A stretch of DNA of 64,000 nt from Maribacter antarcticus DSM 21422 (GCF_000621125.1 NZ_JHZC01000006.1:1-64000); one strand, 5' to 3'; shown: positions 44,629 through 54,264, numbered from the stretch's first letter. Notes: generated by a model not told the origin, from the sequence alone. Made by a program: numbers and translations.

Positions 44629-46338
44629 TTACCCTAAATTAAGCTCGCTAAGGATGCTTTGCACTTTAGTATCTAATGCTGCATTTACTTTTTTGTAATC
44701 CGCAGCGGTGTCCAAGTTGGTGTTGGTGCTGATATAAAATTTTACCTTGGGTTCAGTTCCACTAGGTCTAGCTGCTATACGGGTACCGTCTTCGGTTTCG
44801 TAAATCAACACATTAGATTTTGGAATATCGATTTCTTTTTCTTCTCCTGTGAGTACATTTTTAGCAGTAGCAGTGTTATAATCTTCTATCCATTTAACCT
44901 TTGATCCGGCAACAGATACTACTGGATTTTCCTTGAAATCTTTCAGCATTTGCTTGATTTCTTCCGCACCGCTGATTCCTTTTTTCGTTATAGAAACCAG
45001 ATGTTCCTTATAAAAACCATAATCCACATAACAGTCGATTAAATCCTTGTAAAACGAACTGCCGTTTGCTTTTGCTTGGGAGGCAATCTCACAAGCAAGT
45101 AGGGTGGAGGTCACGGCATCCTTGTCTCGCACAAAATCACCAACCATATACCCAAAACTTTCTTCTCCTCCGCCTATAAAATCGGACTCAGGGAAATCCT
45201 TTATCATTTTACCGATCCATTTAAATCCTGTTAGCGCTGTTTTAAATCCGACACCGTAGGCCTTCGCCATGGATTCCATCATTGGCGTAGAGACAATGGT
45301 AGTGGCAATAAATTCATTGCCATTAAACCCTTTTTGTTTTCTTTTTTCTAGAAGAAACTTCGTCATCAGTACCATGGCTTGGTTTCCGTTTACGATTTCC
45401 ATCTTTCCGTCCAAGTTACGCACTGCAATACCTAGTCTGTCACTATCAGGGTCAGTTCCCACGACCATATCAGCTCCAATTTCTTCTGCTTTTTTAACGG
45501 CCATGGATAGTGCTTCTGATTCCTCTGGATTAGGTGATTTAACCGTTGGGAAATTTCCGTCTGGTTCCGCCTGTTCTGCGATAACGGTTACATTCTCATA
45601 TCCTGAGCGTTTCAATACTTCAGGGATGGCTGTTATGGATGTTCCGTGTAAGGAAGTGAATACAATCTTAAAATCATCTTTGCCTTCGGCATTGAAATTT
45701 CCATTGGCTACAGAAGCTTCAATAAAAGCTTCATCTACTTCTTTGTCTATAATCTCGATGAGACTTTCATCTGCTTTGAATTTGATATCTTCAAAGGGTA
45801 ATGCGTTAATTTCAGCAATTATTTTTTCATCTTGCGGTGGTACTATTTGCCCGCCATCTGTCCAATAAACCTTGTAGCCATTGTATTCTGGAGGATTGTG
45901 TGAAGCTGTAAGCACAATGCCTGCATGGCAATTTAGATATCGTACGGCAAAGGATAGGGCAGGAGTGGTTCGCAATTCCGAGAAGAGAAATACCTTAATT
46001 CCGTTAGCAGAAAATACTTCAGCTACTGTTCTTGCCAGCGTATCGCTGTTATGGCGACAATCAAAAGCGATAACCACCTTTATTTTTTCGCCTACATATA
46101 CTTTATTCAGGTAATTGCTGAGTCCTTGGGTGCTTTTCCCAAGAGTATATTTATTGATTCTATTAGTTCCAAAACCCATAACGCCACGCATTCCTCCAGT
46201 ACCAAATTCCATTTGTTTATAAAAACGGTCTTTAAGCTCGTCTGTATCTGTATCAATCAAATGCTGAATCTCTTTTTTTACGGCTGGGTCAAAAAAATCG
46301 GTCATCCAGCTTTTGGCGGTATCAAGGAAATTATCCAT
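44629..46338 (-). CDS. phospho-sugar mutase (phosphoglucomutase/phosphomannomutase family)
   Basis: The 569-residue alpha-D-phosphohexomutase has the catalytic serine loop TASHNPPEYNGYKVYW (Ser146), metal-binding loop VGTDPDSDRLG (about 293-303), sugar-binding GGGEESFGYM and the phosphate-binding RPSGTEPKVKFYI. It interconverts hexose 1- and 6-phosphates for sugar-nucleotide or central metabolism. The length suits the long PgcA/PGM2-like branch common in Bacteroidota. It sits between a GT2 gene and the ABC exporter gene. Confidence 0.93.
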   Translation of the reverse strand: MDNFLDTAKSWMTDFFDPAVKKEIQHLIDTDTDELKDRFYKQMEFGTGGMRGVMGFGTNRINKYTLGKSTQGLSNYLNKVYVGEKIKVVIAFDCRHNSDTLARTVAEVFSANGIKVFLFSELRTTPALSFAVRYLNCHAGIVLTASHNPPEYNGYKVYWTDGGQIVPPQDEKIIAEINALPFEDIKFKADESLIEIIDKEVDEAFIEASVANGNFNAEGKDDFKIVFTSLHGTSITAIPEVLKRSGYENVTVIAEQAEPDGNFPTVKSPNPEESEALSMAVKKAEEIGADMVVGTDPDSDRLGIAVRNLDGKMEIVNGNQAMVLMTKFLLEKRKQKGFNGNEFIATTIVSTPMMESMAKAYGVGFKTALTGFKWIGKMIKDFPESDFIGGGEESFGYMVGDFVRDKDAVTSTLLACEIASQAKANGSSFYKDLIDCYVDYGFYKEHLVSITKKGISGAEEIKQMLKDFKENPVVSVAGSKVKWIEDYNTATAKNVLTGEEKEIDIPKSNVLIYETEDGTRIAARPSGTEPKVKFYISTNTNLDTAADYKKVNAALDTKVQSILSELNLG

Positions 46339-46395
46339 GTAATTTATGTTTTATTTATATTTTAAATTTACGAAGAAATATAATTTTAGGGGTGT

Positions 46396-47343
46396 TTAAA
46401 GTGCAATCTTGTCTGAAATAACATACCTTTTTTCTGTCTTTTTAGAGCGTATCATTAGTTCTCCTAAAAAGCCTGCCAAAAATAATTGAGTTCCAATGAC
46501 CATAGATGTCAGTGCGATATAGAACTGCGGTCTATTGGTAATCAACCTTCCAAATGGATTGATAAAAAGTTTGTTTACGCCTAAATACATGGCAAAACTA
46601 AAACCGATGATAAACATAAGCACGCCAAGTGCGCCAAACAAGTGCATAGGCCTTTTTCCAAATTTGGTAACAAACCAGATGGTTATTAAATCCAAAAACC
46701 CGTTGATAAACCGCTCCATACCAAATTTTGTTCTTCCGTATTTTCTAGACTGGTGTTTTACCACTTTTTCTCCTATCTTATAGAAACCAGCATTTTTAGC
46801 CAGAACAGGAATGTAGCGATGCATCTCTCCAGATACTTCTATGGTCTTGATGACCGATTTTTTGTAGGCTTTAAGACCACAATTAAAATCGTGCAGTTGA
46901 ACTCCAGATGTTTTACGCGCTGCCCAATTGAACAGTTTAGAAGGTAAATTTTTTAAAAGGATGGAGTCGTATCGTTTTTTCTTCCAACCTGAAATAAGGT
47001 CGTAGCCTTCTGTGTGAATTAATTCATAGAGTTCTGGTATTTCTTCTGGATTGTCCTGTAAATCGGCATCCATAGTGATGATAACATCGCCCTTAGCAGC
47101 TTTGAAACCAGCGTGAAGTGCTTGGGATTTTCCAAAATTTCTTGAAAACTGGATTCCTTTTACATTTGGGTTTTCTTTGGATAGTTTGGTTATTAATTCC
47201 CAAGAGGTATCGGTACTACCGTCGTCCACAAATAAAATCTCATAAGAAAAATGCTTGGATTGCATCACAGATACAATCCAAGCATGAAGCTCTTGGAGCG
47301 ATTCTTCTTCATTAAGTAAAGGAATTACGATGGTTAGTTGCAT
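46396..47343 (-). CDS. family 2 glycosyltransferase with two C-terminal membrane helices
   Basis: From the ATG, 315 residues begin QLTIVIPLLNEEESLQELH. The GT-A domain shows VDDGSTDTSWE and the metal motif in TMDADLQDNPEE, and QFSRNFGKSQALHAGF is typical of the DPM1/GtrB/ArnC branch. Two hydrophobic helices follow at about 230-255 and 265-295. These enzymes move a sugar from a nucleotide onto polyprenyl phosphate at the inner membrane for glycan assembly. A TTG four codons upstream is less likely than this ATG. Confidence 0.92.
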   Translation of the reverse strand: MQLTIVIPLLNEEESLQELHAWIVSVMQSKHFSYEILFVDDGSTDTSWELITKLSKENPNVKGIQFSRNFGKSQALHAGFKAAKGDVIITMDADLQDNPEEIPELYELIHTEGYDLISGWKKKRYDSILLKNLPSKLFNWAARKTSGVQLHDFNCGLKAYKKSVIKTIEVSGEMHRYIPVLAKNAGFYKIGEKVVKHQSRKYGRTKFGMERFINGFLDLITIWFVTKFGKRPMHLFGALGVLMFIIGFSFAMYLGVNKLFINPFGRLITNRPQFYIALTSMVIGTQLFLAGFLGELMIRSKKTEKRYVISDKIAL

Positions 47344-47378
47344 TGGTAATGTCAATATTTCCCCTCAAAAGTACAAAC

Positions 47379-47903
47379 TTAGTCTAGAACTTCTTGTTTT
47401 TTTAAAACCAAAGCAGGAATAAGAGAAAGTAAAAAGCCTAATACCACGCTGATGATAAGACCAAATAGTATCTGCATAGAAGTAGTCTGGAATTTTTTAC
47501 CCATTTCCATTTGTTTATCGATTTGATCTACTGTCAATGCGGTAGTTTCCATAAGTTGGTCACGCTGGTATACCATTGCCTTGCTCATCATTTCTGGATC
47601 AATTACATTCGCCATAATTTGGTTGAAGACAATACCAATAATTCCGCCAATCAGACATACACCCACACCAATTTTAAGGCCTTGACCGAAAGACATAAAA
47701 CCGTTGTTCTCTTTTTTAAACTGAATCATTGCAAATATCAAAGCTGCCAATGACAGTCCCAAACTAATAAGCATTACAGATGCACCTCCTTGGTAATGCA
47801 TATCCATAGAATAAAGCATATATGCATAAATAACACTTACTCCCCCTAAAATAAGGCCATAAGTCAGTGCAAATTTTCCTGTTTTTGGTTGATTTTCTTC
47901 CAT
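47379..47903 (-). CDS. DUF4199 membrane protein
   Basis: The 174-residue protein has four hydrophobic helices: FALTYGLILGGVSVIYAYML, SVMLISLGLSLAALIFAM, LKIGVGVCLIGGIIGIVF and ILFGLIISVVLGFLLSLI. The second and third are joined by FKKENNGFMSFGQG, the conserved centre of DUF4199. Function unknown. It lies upstream of, and in the same direction as, the GT2 gene, a usual order in flavobacteria. Confidence 0.88.
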   Translation of the reverse strand: MEENQPKTGKFALTYGLILGGVSVIYAYMLYSMDMHYQGGASVMLISLGLSLAALIFAMIQFKKENNGFMSFGQGLKIGVGVCLIGGIIGIVFNQIMANVIDPEMMSKAMVYQRDQLMETTALTVDQIDKQMEMGKKFQTTSMQILFGLIISVVLGFLLSLIPALVLKKQEVLD

Positions 47904-48005
47904 TTTTTGCGTTTTAAAGGTTGATTTAACGTATTAGTAGCGATAGGATGCTAATTGTTACAAGATAGGGTTTAAATTATTTTAATTAAATTTAGTATTA
48001 ATAAA

Positions 48006-48035
48006 TTGCGGATTTATAGAAAATAACTAAATTTG
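48006..48035 (+). promoter_or_regulatory. promoter of the type B L31 gene
   Basis: TTG (48006-48008), exactly 19 bases, TAAATTTG (48028-48035): an ideal Bacteroidota promoter, leaving a leader of about 45 bases. Confidence 0.65.
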
Positions 48036-48086
48036 CCAACTTAAAATAAGTTCCCGTCGGAATGGGGGCGAAAAACGTTTAGTACC

Positions 48087-48383
48087 ATGCAAAAAGGAAT
48101 ACACCCAGAAAATTATAGATTAGTTGCCTTCAAAGATATGTCCAACGAGGAAGTATTTTTAACGAAGTCAACTGCTGACGCTAAGGAAACATTAGAAGTA
48201 GATGGGGTTGAGTATCCATTAGTAAAATTGGAAATCTCAAGAACTTCTCACCCGTTCTATACAGGGAAATCTAAATTATTGGATACAGCAGGTCGTATTG
48301 ATAAGTTTAAGAATAAGTACAAGAAGTTTGCTAAGCCAGCGCCGGAGGCAACGGAAGAGGTAAAAGAAGAAGAAGGAAAGTAA
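48087..48383 (+). CDS. rpmE2: 50S ribosomal protein L31 type B
   Basis: The 98-residue protein opens [19 protein letters not shown] and contains [27 protein letters not shown] cut here into its two halves [15 protein letters not shown] and [11 protein letters not shown], the L31 core. It lacks the zinc-binding cysteines of type A L31 and has an acidic tail ([12 protein letters not shown]). It has its own promoter and terminator, so it is monocistronic. Confidence 0.97.
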   Translation: MQKGIHPENYRLVAFKDMSNEEVFLTKSTADAKETLEVDGVEYPLVKLEISRTSHPFYTGKSKLLDTAGRIDKFKNKYKKFAKPAPEATEEVKEEEGK

Positions 48384-48404
48384 AATTCTTCTTATAAACG
48401 ATAT

Positions 48405-48438
48405 AGAACGCCCTTGATATTTTAATCATGGGCGTTCT
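48405..48438 (+). terminator. L31 terminator
   Basis: GAACGCCC (48406-48413) pairs with GGGCGTTC (48430-48437) around an AT-rich loop, followed by TTTG. Confidence 0.75.
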
Positions 48439-48524
48439 TTGTTTTAACCAAAATTTCACCCCATTGACAAAAAAAATAGAATAGTGTATTTCGATTACTT
48501 AATTTTATAAAAATTCAATGTTTT

Positions 48525-49700
48525 ATGAATTATGTCCTCTTCGATGGTCCTGAAAGGGAAAATTTGTTGCCCTTTACCTTTACAAGACCTGTTGGTGAAA
48601 TTAGATTGGGGATACTCAGTATCCGAGAAAAATGGGAAGCCTATTTAAAAGCTTCTATTTCCTATGCAACACAAGACTATTTATCAGTAAAGTACCCGTT
48701 AACGACTGACCTCGAAAACATATTTATTAATGGCTCATTTCTGCCTGACACAGCACTTATTTTTGCGCTTGATTCATTGGAGCTAAATCAAGTACTGGTC
48801 TATAAGGAGCGATTGGTTGGGTATAGGTCTAAACATATTCAAAAAGAATCTGTTTTTGATGATTTTGAGCAAATAGTATTAAGCCATAGCCCATTAGAGA
48901 TAGAATTCACCTGGGATATTTTTTCTAAAAACGGGGAGGCCTTGGAGGCCGATTTTGAATTTTTGACCAAGGGTAGAAAAAGTCAGCCAATATCCAAGAC
49001 CAACAACCTTATTCATCCAGAACGTATTTTCTTGGAAGAAGGGGCCAAAGTAGAATACAGCATACTTAATGCCACCGACGGCCCAATTTATATTGGTAAA
49101 AATGCTGAAATCTGGGAAGGTAGCCTCATCCGTGGCGGACTCGCATTATGTGACTATGCGGTTATAAAAATGGGAGGAAAGCTGTATGGTCCAACGACAA
49201 TTGGGCCGCATTCCAAAGTATGCGGCGAAGTAAGTAATTCGGTTATTTTTGGATATTCCAGTAAAGGTCATGAAGGTTATTTGGGAAATGCGGTATTAGG
49301 TGAGTGGTGTAATATTGGTGCAGACTCTAATAATTCCAATCTTAAGAATAATTATGCAAGGGTGCGCTTGTGGAACTATGCTACTGAAAAATTTGAGCAA
49401 ACTGGACTTCAGTTTTGTGGACTTATGATGGGTGATCATAGCAAAACAGCCATTAATACGATGTTGAATACGGGTACCGTAGTAGGCGTAAATGTAAATG
49501 TATATACCCCAGGTTTTCCAAGAAATTTTATACCAAGTTTTAGTTGGGGTGGGGCTTCAGGTTTTTCTACCTATATGCCAGAAAAAGCTTATGAAGCTGC
49601 AGCGGTAATGATGGCAAGAAGAGGGGTGGTGTTTGATGAAGTTGAGGCAAATATTTTGAACCATGTTTTCGAAATAACTAAAAAGTGGCGAAAATATTGA
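48525..49700 (+). CDS. GlmU-like sugar nucleotidyltransferase/acyltransferase
   Basis: The 391-residue protein starts NYVLFDGPERENLLPFTFTRPVGEIRLG, split here at TFTRP, the signature of the Bacteroidota GlmU-related family. The C-terminal half (about 180-340) is a left-handed beta-helix with hexapeptide turns (GPIYIGKNAEIWEGSLIRG, LGEWCNIGADSNNSNLKNNY). By homology it makes or uses a UDP-N-acetylhexosamine-type precursor; the N-terminal nucleotidyltransferase part is shortened relative to E. coli GlmU, so the exact reaction is uncertain. Confidence 0.88.
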   Translation: MNYVLFDGPERENLLPFTFTRPVGEIRLGILSIREKWEAYLKASISYATQDYLSVKYPLTTDLENIFINGSFLPDTALIFALDSLELNQVLVYKERLVGYRSKHIQKESVFDDFEQIVLSHSPLEIEFTWDIFSKNGEALEADFEFLTKGRKSQPISKTNNLIHPERIFLEEGAKVEYSILNATDGPIYIGKNAEIWEGSLIRGGLALCDYAVIKMGGKLYGPTTIGPHSKVCGEVSNSVIFGYSSKGHEGYLGNAVLGEWCNIGADSNNSNLKNNYARVRLWNYATEKFEQTGLQFCGLMMGDHSKTAINTMLNTGTVVGVNVNVYTPGFPRNFIPSFSWGGASGFSTYMPEKAYEAAAVMMARRGVVFDEVEANILNHVFEITKKWRKY

Positions 49701-49843
49701 TAGCGTGTAATAGTTATAGTTTAGCGCTAATAGTAGCGAGGTTAAGCAAGTATGACATAGTCAAAAATTAAAGAAATAAAGTAAATATATCGTTCTTTAA
49801 TCCTAAACTTGCCCTGCCAATTTCGTATTTCTAAGGTCTAGAA

Positions 49844-49877
49844 TTGTCTTCGACGTTCATTCAAATATGTATCTTTG
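49844..49877 (+). promoter_or_regulatory. probable mtaB promoter
   Basis: TTG (49844-49846), 23 bases, TATCTTTG (49870-49877), about 20 bases before the ATG. Confidence 0.5.
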
Positions 49878-49898
49878 CGAGCCTGTATTTAAAACATC

Positions 49899-51236
49899 AT
49901 GAGAAAGAAAGTAGCATTTTACACATTGGGCTGCAAGCTCAATTTTTCTGAAACCTCTACCATTGCCAGGGGATTTGTAAACGAAGGTTTTGATCGTGTA
50001 GATTTTTCGGAGTCAGCGGACATGTATGTTATTAATACCTGTTCTGTAACGGACAATGCGGATAAGAAATTTAAAACGGTAGTTAAACAAGCGCAAAAGG
50101 GTAATCCCCATGCATTTATAGCGGCAGTGGGTTGTTATGCGCAATTAAAGCCAGAAGAATTAGCTGCTGTTAATGGCGTAGATTTAGTTTTGGGTGCGAC
50201 AGAAAAATTTAAGATTAGGGATTACATAAATGATCTTTCCAAAAATGATTTTGGCGAAGTACATTCCTGTGAAATTGAAGATGCCGACTTCTATGTGGGG
50301 AGTTATGCCATAGGCGATAGAACTCGTGCCTTTTTAAAGGTGCAGGACGGTTGCGATTATAAATGCACCTATTGTACGATTCCCTTGGCTAGGGGCATTT
50401 CTAGGAGCGATGCGTTGGAAAATGTATTAAAAAATGCTGCTGAAATCTCTGAACAAGGCATAAAAGAAATTGTTCTTACTGGGGTGAATATTGGCGATTA
50501 TGGTAAAGGAGAGTTTGGAAACAAAAAACACGAGCATACCTTTTTAGATTTAATAAAGGCCTTGGATGCGGTTGCTGGTATTCATAGACTTCGCATATCT
50601 TCCATAGAGCCAAACTTGTTAAAAAATGAAACGATAGATTTTGTAGCGCAAAGCAATTCCTTTGTGCCACATTTTCACATTCCGCTCCAAAGTGGCAGCG
50701 ATGCACTGCTAAAGTTAATGAAAAGGAGGTACATGACGGCTTTATATACAGAGCGGGTAGCACGCATAAGAGCTGTAATGCCTAGCTGTTGTATAGGTGT
50801 GGATGTTATTGTTGGATTTCCTGGGGAGACGGAGGAGCACTTTTTGGAAACATATCATTATTTAAATGAGTTAGCTATATCTTACCTGCATGTGTTTACC
50901 TATTCCGAACGTGATAATACGGAGGCTGCTGAAATGGGAGGCGCAGTTCCAAAACAGGTGCGAAACAAAAGAAGTAAAATGCTTAGAGGTCTATCTGTTA
51001 AAAAACGAAGGGCTTTTTATGAAAGTCAGATTGGAGAAACCTTAAGTGTCCTTTTTGAAGGGGAGAACAAGGAAGGGTACATTCACGGCTTTACAGAAAA
51101 CTATGTCAAGGTGCGAGCTCCTTGGAACCCAGAGCTTATAAATACCATACATAAGATTACCTTAACCGGTATAGCTGACGATGGTTTGGTTACCATGGAT
51201 TTTTCTACTGTTTTGAACGCAGAAATAAAGGCATAA
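49899..51236 (+). CDS. mtaB: tRNA (N6-threonylcarbamoyladenosine(37)-C2)-methylthiotransferase
   Basis: MtaB is a radical-SAM enzyme adding a methylthio group to t6A37 of tRNA. The 445-residue protein has the N-terminal UPF0004 domain with cluster cysteines Cys12 (TLGCKLN), Cys48 (INTCSV) and Cys79 (AVGCYAQ), the radical SAM motif CxxxCxxC at 152-159 (DGCDYKCTYC), and a C-terminal TRAM-like domain. Absence of MiaB- or RimO-specific features and the TLGCKLN opening favour MtaB. Confidence 0.94.
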   Translation: MRKKVAFYTLGCKLNFSETSTIARGFVNEGFDRVDFSESADMYVINTCSVTDNADKKFKTVVKQAQKGNPHAFIAAVGCYAQLKPEELAAVNGVDLVLGATEKFKIRDYINDLSKNDFGEVHSCEIEDADFYVGSYAIGDRTRAFLKVQDGCDYKCTYCTIPLARGISRSDALENVLKNAAEISEQGIKEIVLTGVNIGDYGKGEFGNKKHEHTFLDLIKALDAVAGIHRLRISSIEPNLLKNETIDFVAQSNSFVPHFHIPLQSGSDALLKLMKRRYMTALYTERVARIRAVMPSCCIGVDVIVGFPGETEEHFLETYHYLNELAISYLHVFTYSERDNTEAAEMGGAVPKQVRNKRSKMLRGLSVKKRRAFYESQIGETLSVLFEGENKEGYIHGFTENYVKVRAPWNPELINTIHKITLTGIADDGLVTMDFSTVLNAEIKA

Positions 51237-51264
51237 AAAAACCTCTCAATTGAGAGGTTTTTTT
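51235..51264. terminator. perfect palindromic bidirectional terminator
   Basis: A 30-base perfect palindrome: A7, CCTCTCAA, TTGAGAGG, T7. It lies between the convergent mtaB and GNAT genes, giving a T-run on either strand, and starts at the mtaB stop codon. Confidence 0.9.
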
Positions 51265-51265
51265 A

Positions 51266-51559
51266 TTAAATTCTGATACCTACTGGTAGCATTTCTTTGT
51301 ACTGTCTGTTTCTACGAAGGAAACCCGCAATTTGAGGACTCGTGGGCACCACTCTTAAGTTGTTTTCCTGTAAGTGATGAAGCACAGCTTTAATAAAACT
51401 TTCATTAAAGCCTTCTTGAGTTATTTCTTCCGGGACTACAATTTTGGTTAAAAAAACCTTTCTTTCTTGAGAAGAATATTCGATTTTAGCCAAATGGCCA
51501 TCAAAACTTGTCTCAAACTGGCGCAAGAAAGTATTGTCCTTAATTAGTACATCGTTCAT
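51266..51559 (-). CDS. small GNAT acetyltransferase (Acetyltransf_CG / YjdJ type)
   Basis: The 97-residue protein matches the minimal GCN5-related fold: strands in GHLAKIEYSSQERKVFLTKI, the VPEEITQEGFNESFIKAVLHH helix in two parts (VPEEITQEGF, ESFIKAVLHHLQENNLRVVP) and the late SPQIAGFLRRNRQYKEML motif. Substrate unknown. It ends at the palindromic terminator shared with mtaB. Confidence 0.82.
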   Translation of the reverse strand: MNDVLIKDNTFLRQFETSFDGHLAKIEYSSQERKVFLTKIVVPEEITQEGFNESFIKAVLHHLQENNLRVVPTSPQIAGFLRRNRQYKEMLPVGIRI

Positions 51560-51736
51560 ATAGTTGATTTTAGTAGTGGTTCAAGACAAAAAAATTACGA
51601 TGCTCTCAAATCGTAATCGTTAAAATAAATAGCATGTATTGATGTAAATCCTAAAAATTTGAATTATAATCTAACTCAATGTATAAAATTACTAATAAAA
51701 TAGCTAATTTCCTAGTTTTTATAGCGTTTCATTACT

Positions 51737-52399
51737 ATGTCTGTATCTAAAATTCATGTTTACTTTATGCCAGGAATGGCGGCCAACAGTTCTATTTTCG
51801 AAAACATTAGCTTGCCAATAGACCAGTTTGAAGTCCATTTTTTAGATTGGACTTTACCTACGAAGGATATGGACATAGCTGCATATGCAAAACAGCTCAT
51901 AGGATTAATTCACCATAAAAATCCAGTTTTACTAGGGGTTTCTTTAGGCGGCATCGTAGTCCAGGAAATAGCGAAAATTATTCCTACACGAAAAGTAATT
52001 ATTGTTTCGAGCGTTAAAAGCAAAAATGAACTTCCTAAGAGAATGTTATTTGCACGCTATACGAATATCCATAAAGTACTCCCAACTAGTTTGGTGAACA
52101 ATGTAGAACTTTTGGCTAAATATGCTTTCGGCGAAACGGTTACTAAACGATTAGCACTTTACGAGAAGTACTTGTCCATTAGGGATAAGCATTATATTGA
52201 TTGGTGTATTCATGAGCTAGTGAATTGGCAGCAAACAGAACCAAGCACGAGTTTGGTTCATATACAAGGGGATAAAGATGCTGTTTTTCCAATTGCGAAT
52301 ATTACCGACTGTATGAAGGTGAAAAATGGCACGCACACTATGATTATCCACAGGGCAAAATGGTTTAACGAACACCTACCTGCAATTATTTTGGATTAA
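51737..52399 (+). CDS. alpha/beta hydrolase
   Basis: The 220-residue protein has YFMPGMAANSSIFENI near the N-terminus (oxyanion region), the nucleophile elbow LGVSLGGIVVQEI (Ser near 75), a probable Asp in HIQGDKDAVFP and a His in NGTHTMIIHRA. There is no signal peptide, so it should be cytosolic. The substrate is not evident. The next gene appears to have its own promoter starting inside this gene's last codons. Confidence 0.85.
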   Translation: MSVSKIHVYFMPGMAANSSIFENISLPIDQFEVHFLDWTLPTKDMDIAAYAKQLIGLIHHKNPVLLGVSLGGIVVQEIAKIIPTRKVIIVSSVKSKNELPKRMLFARYTNIHKVLPTSLVNNVELLAKYAFGETVTKRLALYEKYLSIRDKHYIDWCIHELVNWQQTEPSTSLVHIQGDKDAVFPIANITDCMKVKNGTHTMIIHRAKWFNEHLPAIILD

Positions 52400-52421
52400 G
52401 GCAGTTCTATTAATACCTTTG
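52391..52421 (+). promoter_or_regulatory. promoter of the lytic transglycosylase gene
   Basis: TTG (52391-52393), 20 bases, TACCTTTG (52414-52421). The -33 element lies in the end of the hydrolase gene. A TTG candidate start at 52419 falls inside the -7 box, supporting the ATG at 52443. Confidence 0.55.
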
Positions 52422-52442
52422 ATTACAACTAATTTAATATGT

Positions 52443-53399
52443 ATGAAAATTCTAAAAAATATTCTTATGCTTTTGGGCGTACTTTTGGTGGCTGGTTCGT
52501 TAATTTTTGCTGTAAATTCTGATGGAATTAATGGTACGGTAAATACTGCCATAGCGAACGACAGTATCGAAAAAAATGTAGCGAACGAGTATCATATTTC
52601 TTCCATAGATATACCGGAAGACTTAAATTTCGCCGGAGAATCAGTTCCGCAACAAGATCCGGAGATTATGGAGCGTGTAGATAGGGAGTTTTTAGTGAAT
52701 ACCTATTGGCAGTCAAATGCACTGTTGCTTATGAAGAGAGCACATAAATATTTCCCGGTGATAGAACCAATCTTAGCTAAAAATGGAATCCCTGATGATT
52801 TTAAATATTTGGCCGTTGCTGAAAGTGGCTTGACTAATGTGGTTTCTCCTGCCGGAGCTACAGGTTTTTGGCAGATTATGCGTGAAACAGGAAGAGAATA
52901 TGGTCTGGAAGTCAATTCAAATGTAGACGAGCGTTATCACTTGGAAAAATCTACTGAGGTAGCCTGCAAGTATTTAAATAGATGGAAAAAGAAATATGGT
53001 ACTTGGACGCTGACCGCTGCTGCATACAATGCAGGTCCAGGAGGAATAAACAAATACATGAGAACTCAGCAAGTAGATGATTATTATGACCTTTTGTTGG
53101 GGCAGGAGACTGGTAGGTATGTTTTTAGAATCATGGCTATTAAGGAAATCCTTTCCAATCCGGAGAAATATGGTTTCCATTTAGAAAAGGACGATATGTA
53201 CAATGCAGTTCCTTCTTTTACCGTAGAGGTCGATAAACCGATAGCCAGTTTTGCCAATTTTTCTAAGAAATATGAAATAAACTATAAAATATTAAAAAGG
53301 CATAACCCTTGGCTAAGAGAGCCTCATTTAAATAATAATTCTAGAAGAGAATATACTATTGAGATTCCTAACAAAGGATATTACAGGGAGTCTAAATAA
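52443..53399 (+). CDS. lytic transglycosylase (SLT domain)
   Basis: The ATG gives 318 residues with an N-terminal signal/anchor (NILMLLGVLLVAGSLIFAV). The SLT domain (about 95-230) holds the catalytic Glu127 in LAVAESGLTNVVSPAGATGF, FWQIMRETGREYGLEV and AAAYNAGPGGINKYM, matching MltD-like enzymes that cleave the glycan strand to 1,6-anhydromuramic acid. The C-terminal ~70 residues (FAKKYEINYKIL-like: FSKKYEINYKILKRHNPWL) resemble a degenerate LysM motif. It acts in the periplasm on peptidoglycan. Confidence 0.92.
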   Translation: MKILKNILMLLGVLLVAGSLIFAVNSDGINGTVNTAIANDSIEKNVANEYHISSIDIPEDLNFAGESVPQQDPEIMERVDREFLVNTYWQSNALLLMKRAHKYFPVIEPILAKNGIPDDFKYLAVAESGLTNVVSPAGATGFWQIMRETGREYGLEVNSNVDERYHLEKSTEVACKYLNRWKKKYGTWTLTAAAYNAGPGGINKYMRTQQVDDYYDLLLGQETGRYVFRIMAIKEILSNPEKYGFHLEKDDMYNAVPSFTVEVDKPIASFANFSKKYEINYKILKRHNPWLREPHLNNNSRREYTIEIPNKGYYRESK

Positions 53400-53465
53400 G
53401 CGCATAATTTTCGTAGCGCTTGGAAAGTAGTTGTTATGCTGTTTCTAAATTGGTAGTTTGAAAAT

Positions 53466-53509
53466 AAAATCCCTTATGCTAAGGTGTTTAACGTAGCCTA
53501 CGGGATTTT
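53466..53509. terminator. bidirectional terminator between lytic transglycosylase and TPR gene
   Basis: AAAATCCC...TATGCTA pairs imperfectly with TAGCCTA...GGGATTTT around a 12-base loop, between convergent genes. Confidence 0.6.
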
Positions 53510-53585
53510 CCTTGCTTGGTATGATGAGCGCTATTCTTACCAATTGAATATTGCTAATTGCTTACAGCTGTTGTGAGTTTGTAGT

Positions 53586-54101
53586 TTAAAGCTTTTTCAT
53601 TTGTTGTTGCATCATGCGTATCTGTTCAGTTAGCATGTTGTTCTTGTCTAATTTTTTAGCTTCCTTTAGTAACATGGTAGCTTCTCTTTTACGCCTTTTT
53701 TGCATAGCGATACCCGCTAAGCTAAGCTTTGCCATTGCTACATCATAATCCATTGTTAAGCCAAGTTTCAGCGCTTTCTTGAAATATTTTTCAGCTTGGG
53801 TCAAGTTTGTCTGTGAAAATATAATCCCGTGAAGATAGTTGTAGTATCCTTGCTGTTTTGGTGTCAAGGCACCTTCGGGGTTTTTGATTTTTCTTAACCA
53901 GTTTTGCGTGCCGGCCAGGTCTTGCTTTCGCATCCGTAGAAACGCTAACAAAATAATTTCATTCCTAAAATAAAGAAAGATAAAAATAGAAGAGAGTAGT
54001 AGTAAAAATATACCATTCCCTATTTCCCCTTCTACAAACTGATAAACAGCGTAGGCAATGATTGATCCCGCAATAACTAGTTTAATGTTTTTATTGAACA
54101 T
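53586..54101 (-). CDS. membrane-anchored TPR protein
   Basis: The 171-residue protein has two closely spaced N-terminal membrane helices (LVIAGSIIAYAVYQFV and GIFLLLLSSIFIFLYF, about 8-48). A cytosolic helical part follows with TPR-like repeats (GYYNYLHGIIFSQTNLTQAEKYFKKALKLGL, cut here into GYYNYLHGIIFSQ and AEKYFKKALKLGL; then KLSLAGIAMQKRRKREATM). It ends in a lysine/methionine-rich helix. Function unknown. It is divergent from rpmH. Confidence 0.75.
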   Translation of the reverse strand: MFNKNIKLVIAGSIIAYAVYQFVEGEIGNGIFLLLLSSIFIFLYFRNEIILLAFLRMRKQDLAGTQNWLRKIKNPEGALTPKQQGYYNYLHGIIFSQTNLTQAEKYFKKALKLGLTMDYDVAMAKLSLAGIAMQKRRKREATMLLKEAKKLDKNNMLTEQIRMMQQQMKKL

Positions 54102-54264
54102 GAATATGTGCTTTGATACTATTGTTTTACTTATATTTTATCTAATTTTAGTGTATGCTGTTTAATAATAACAGAAAAAACATAAAAATTAAAGTAGCGC
54201 AAAATTAGGGAAAACCTAGGTTTTGTGTTGTAAAGAATTCTAAAAATATTTTTTTTGATAAGGC

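Noticed and set aside
45269..45868. 199-codon plus-strand open frame over the phosphohexomutase
   Set aside because: Antisense to a certain gene; low-complexity serine-rich composition typical of a complementary frame.
52419..52442. N-terminal extension of the lytic transglycosylase from TTG 52419
   Set aside because: The TTG is part of a well-formed -7 box and the ATG at 52443 begins a proper signal/anchor sequence.
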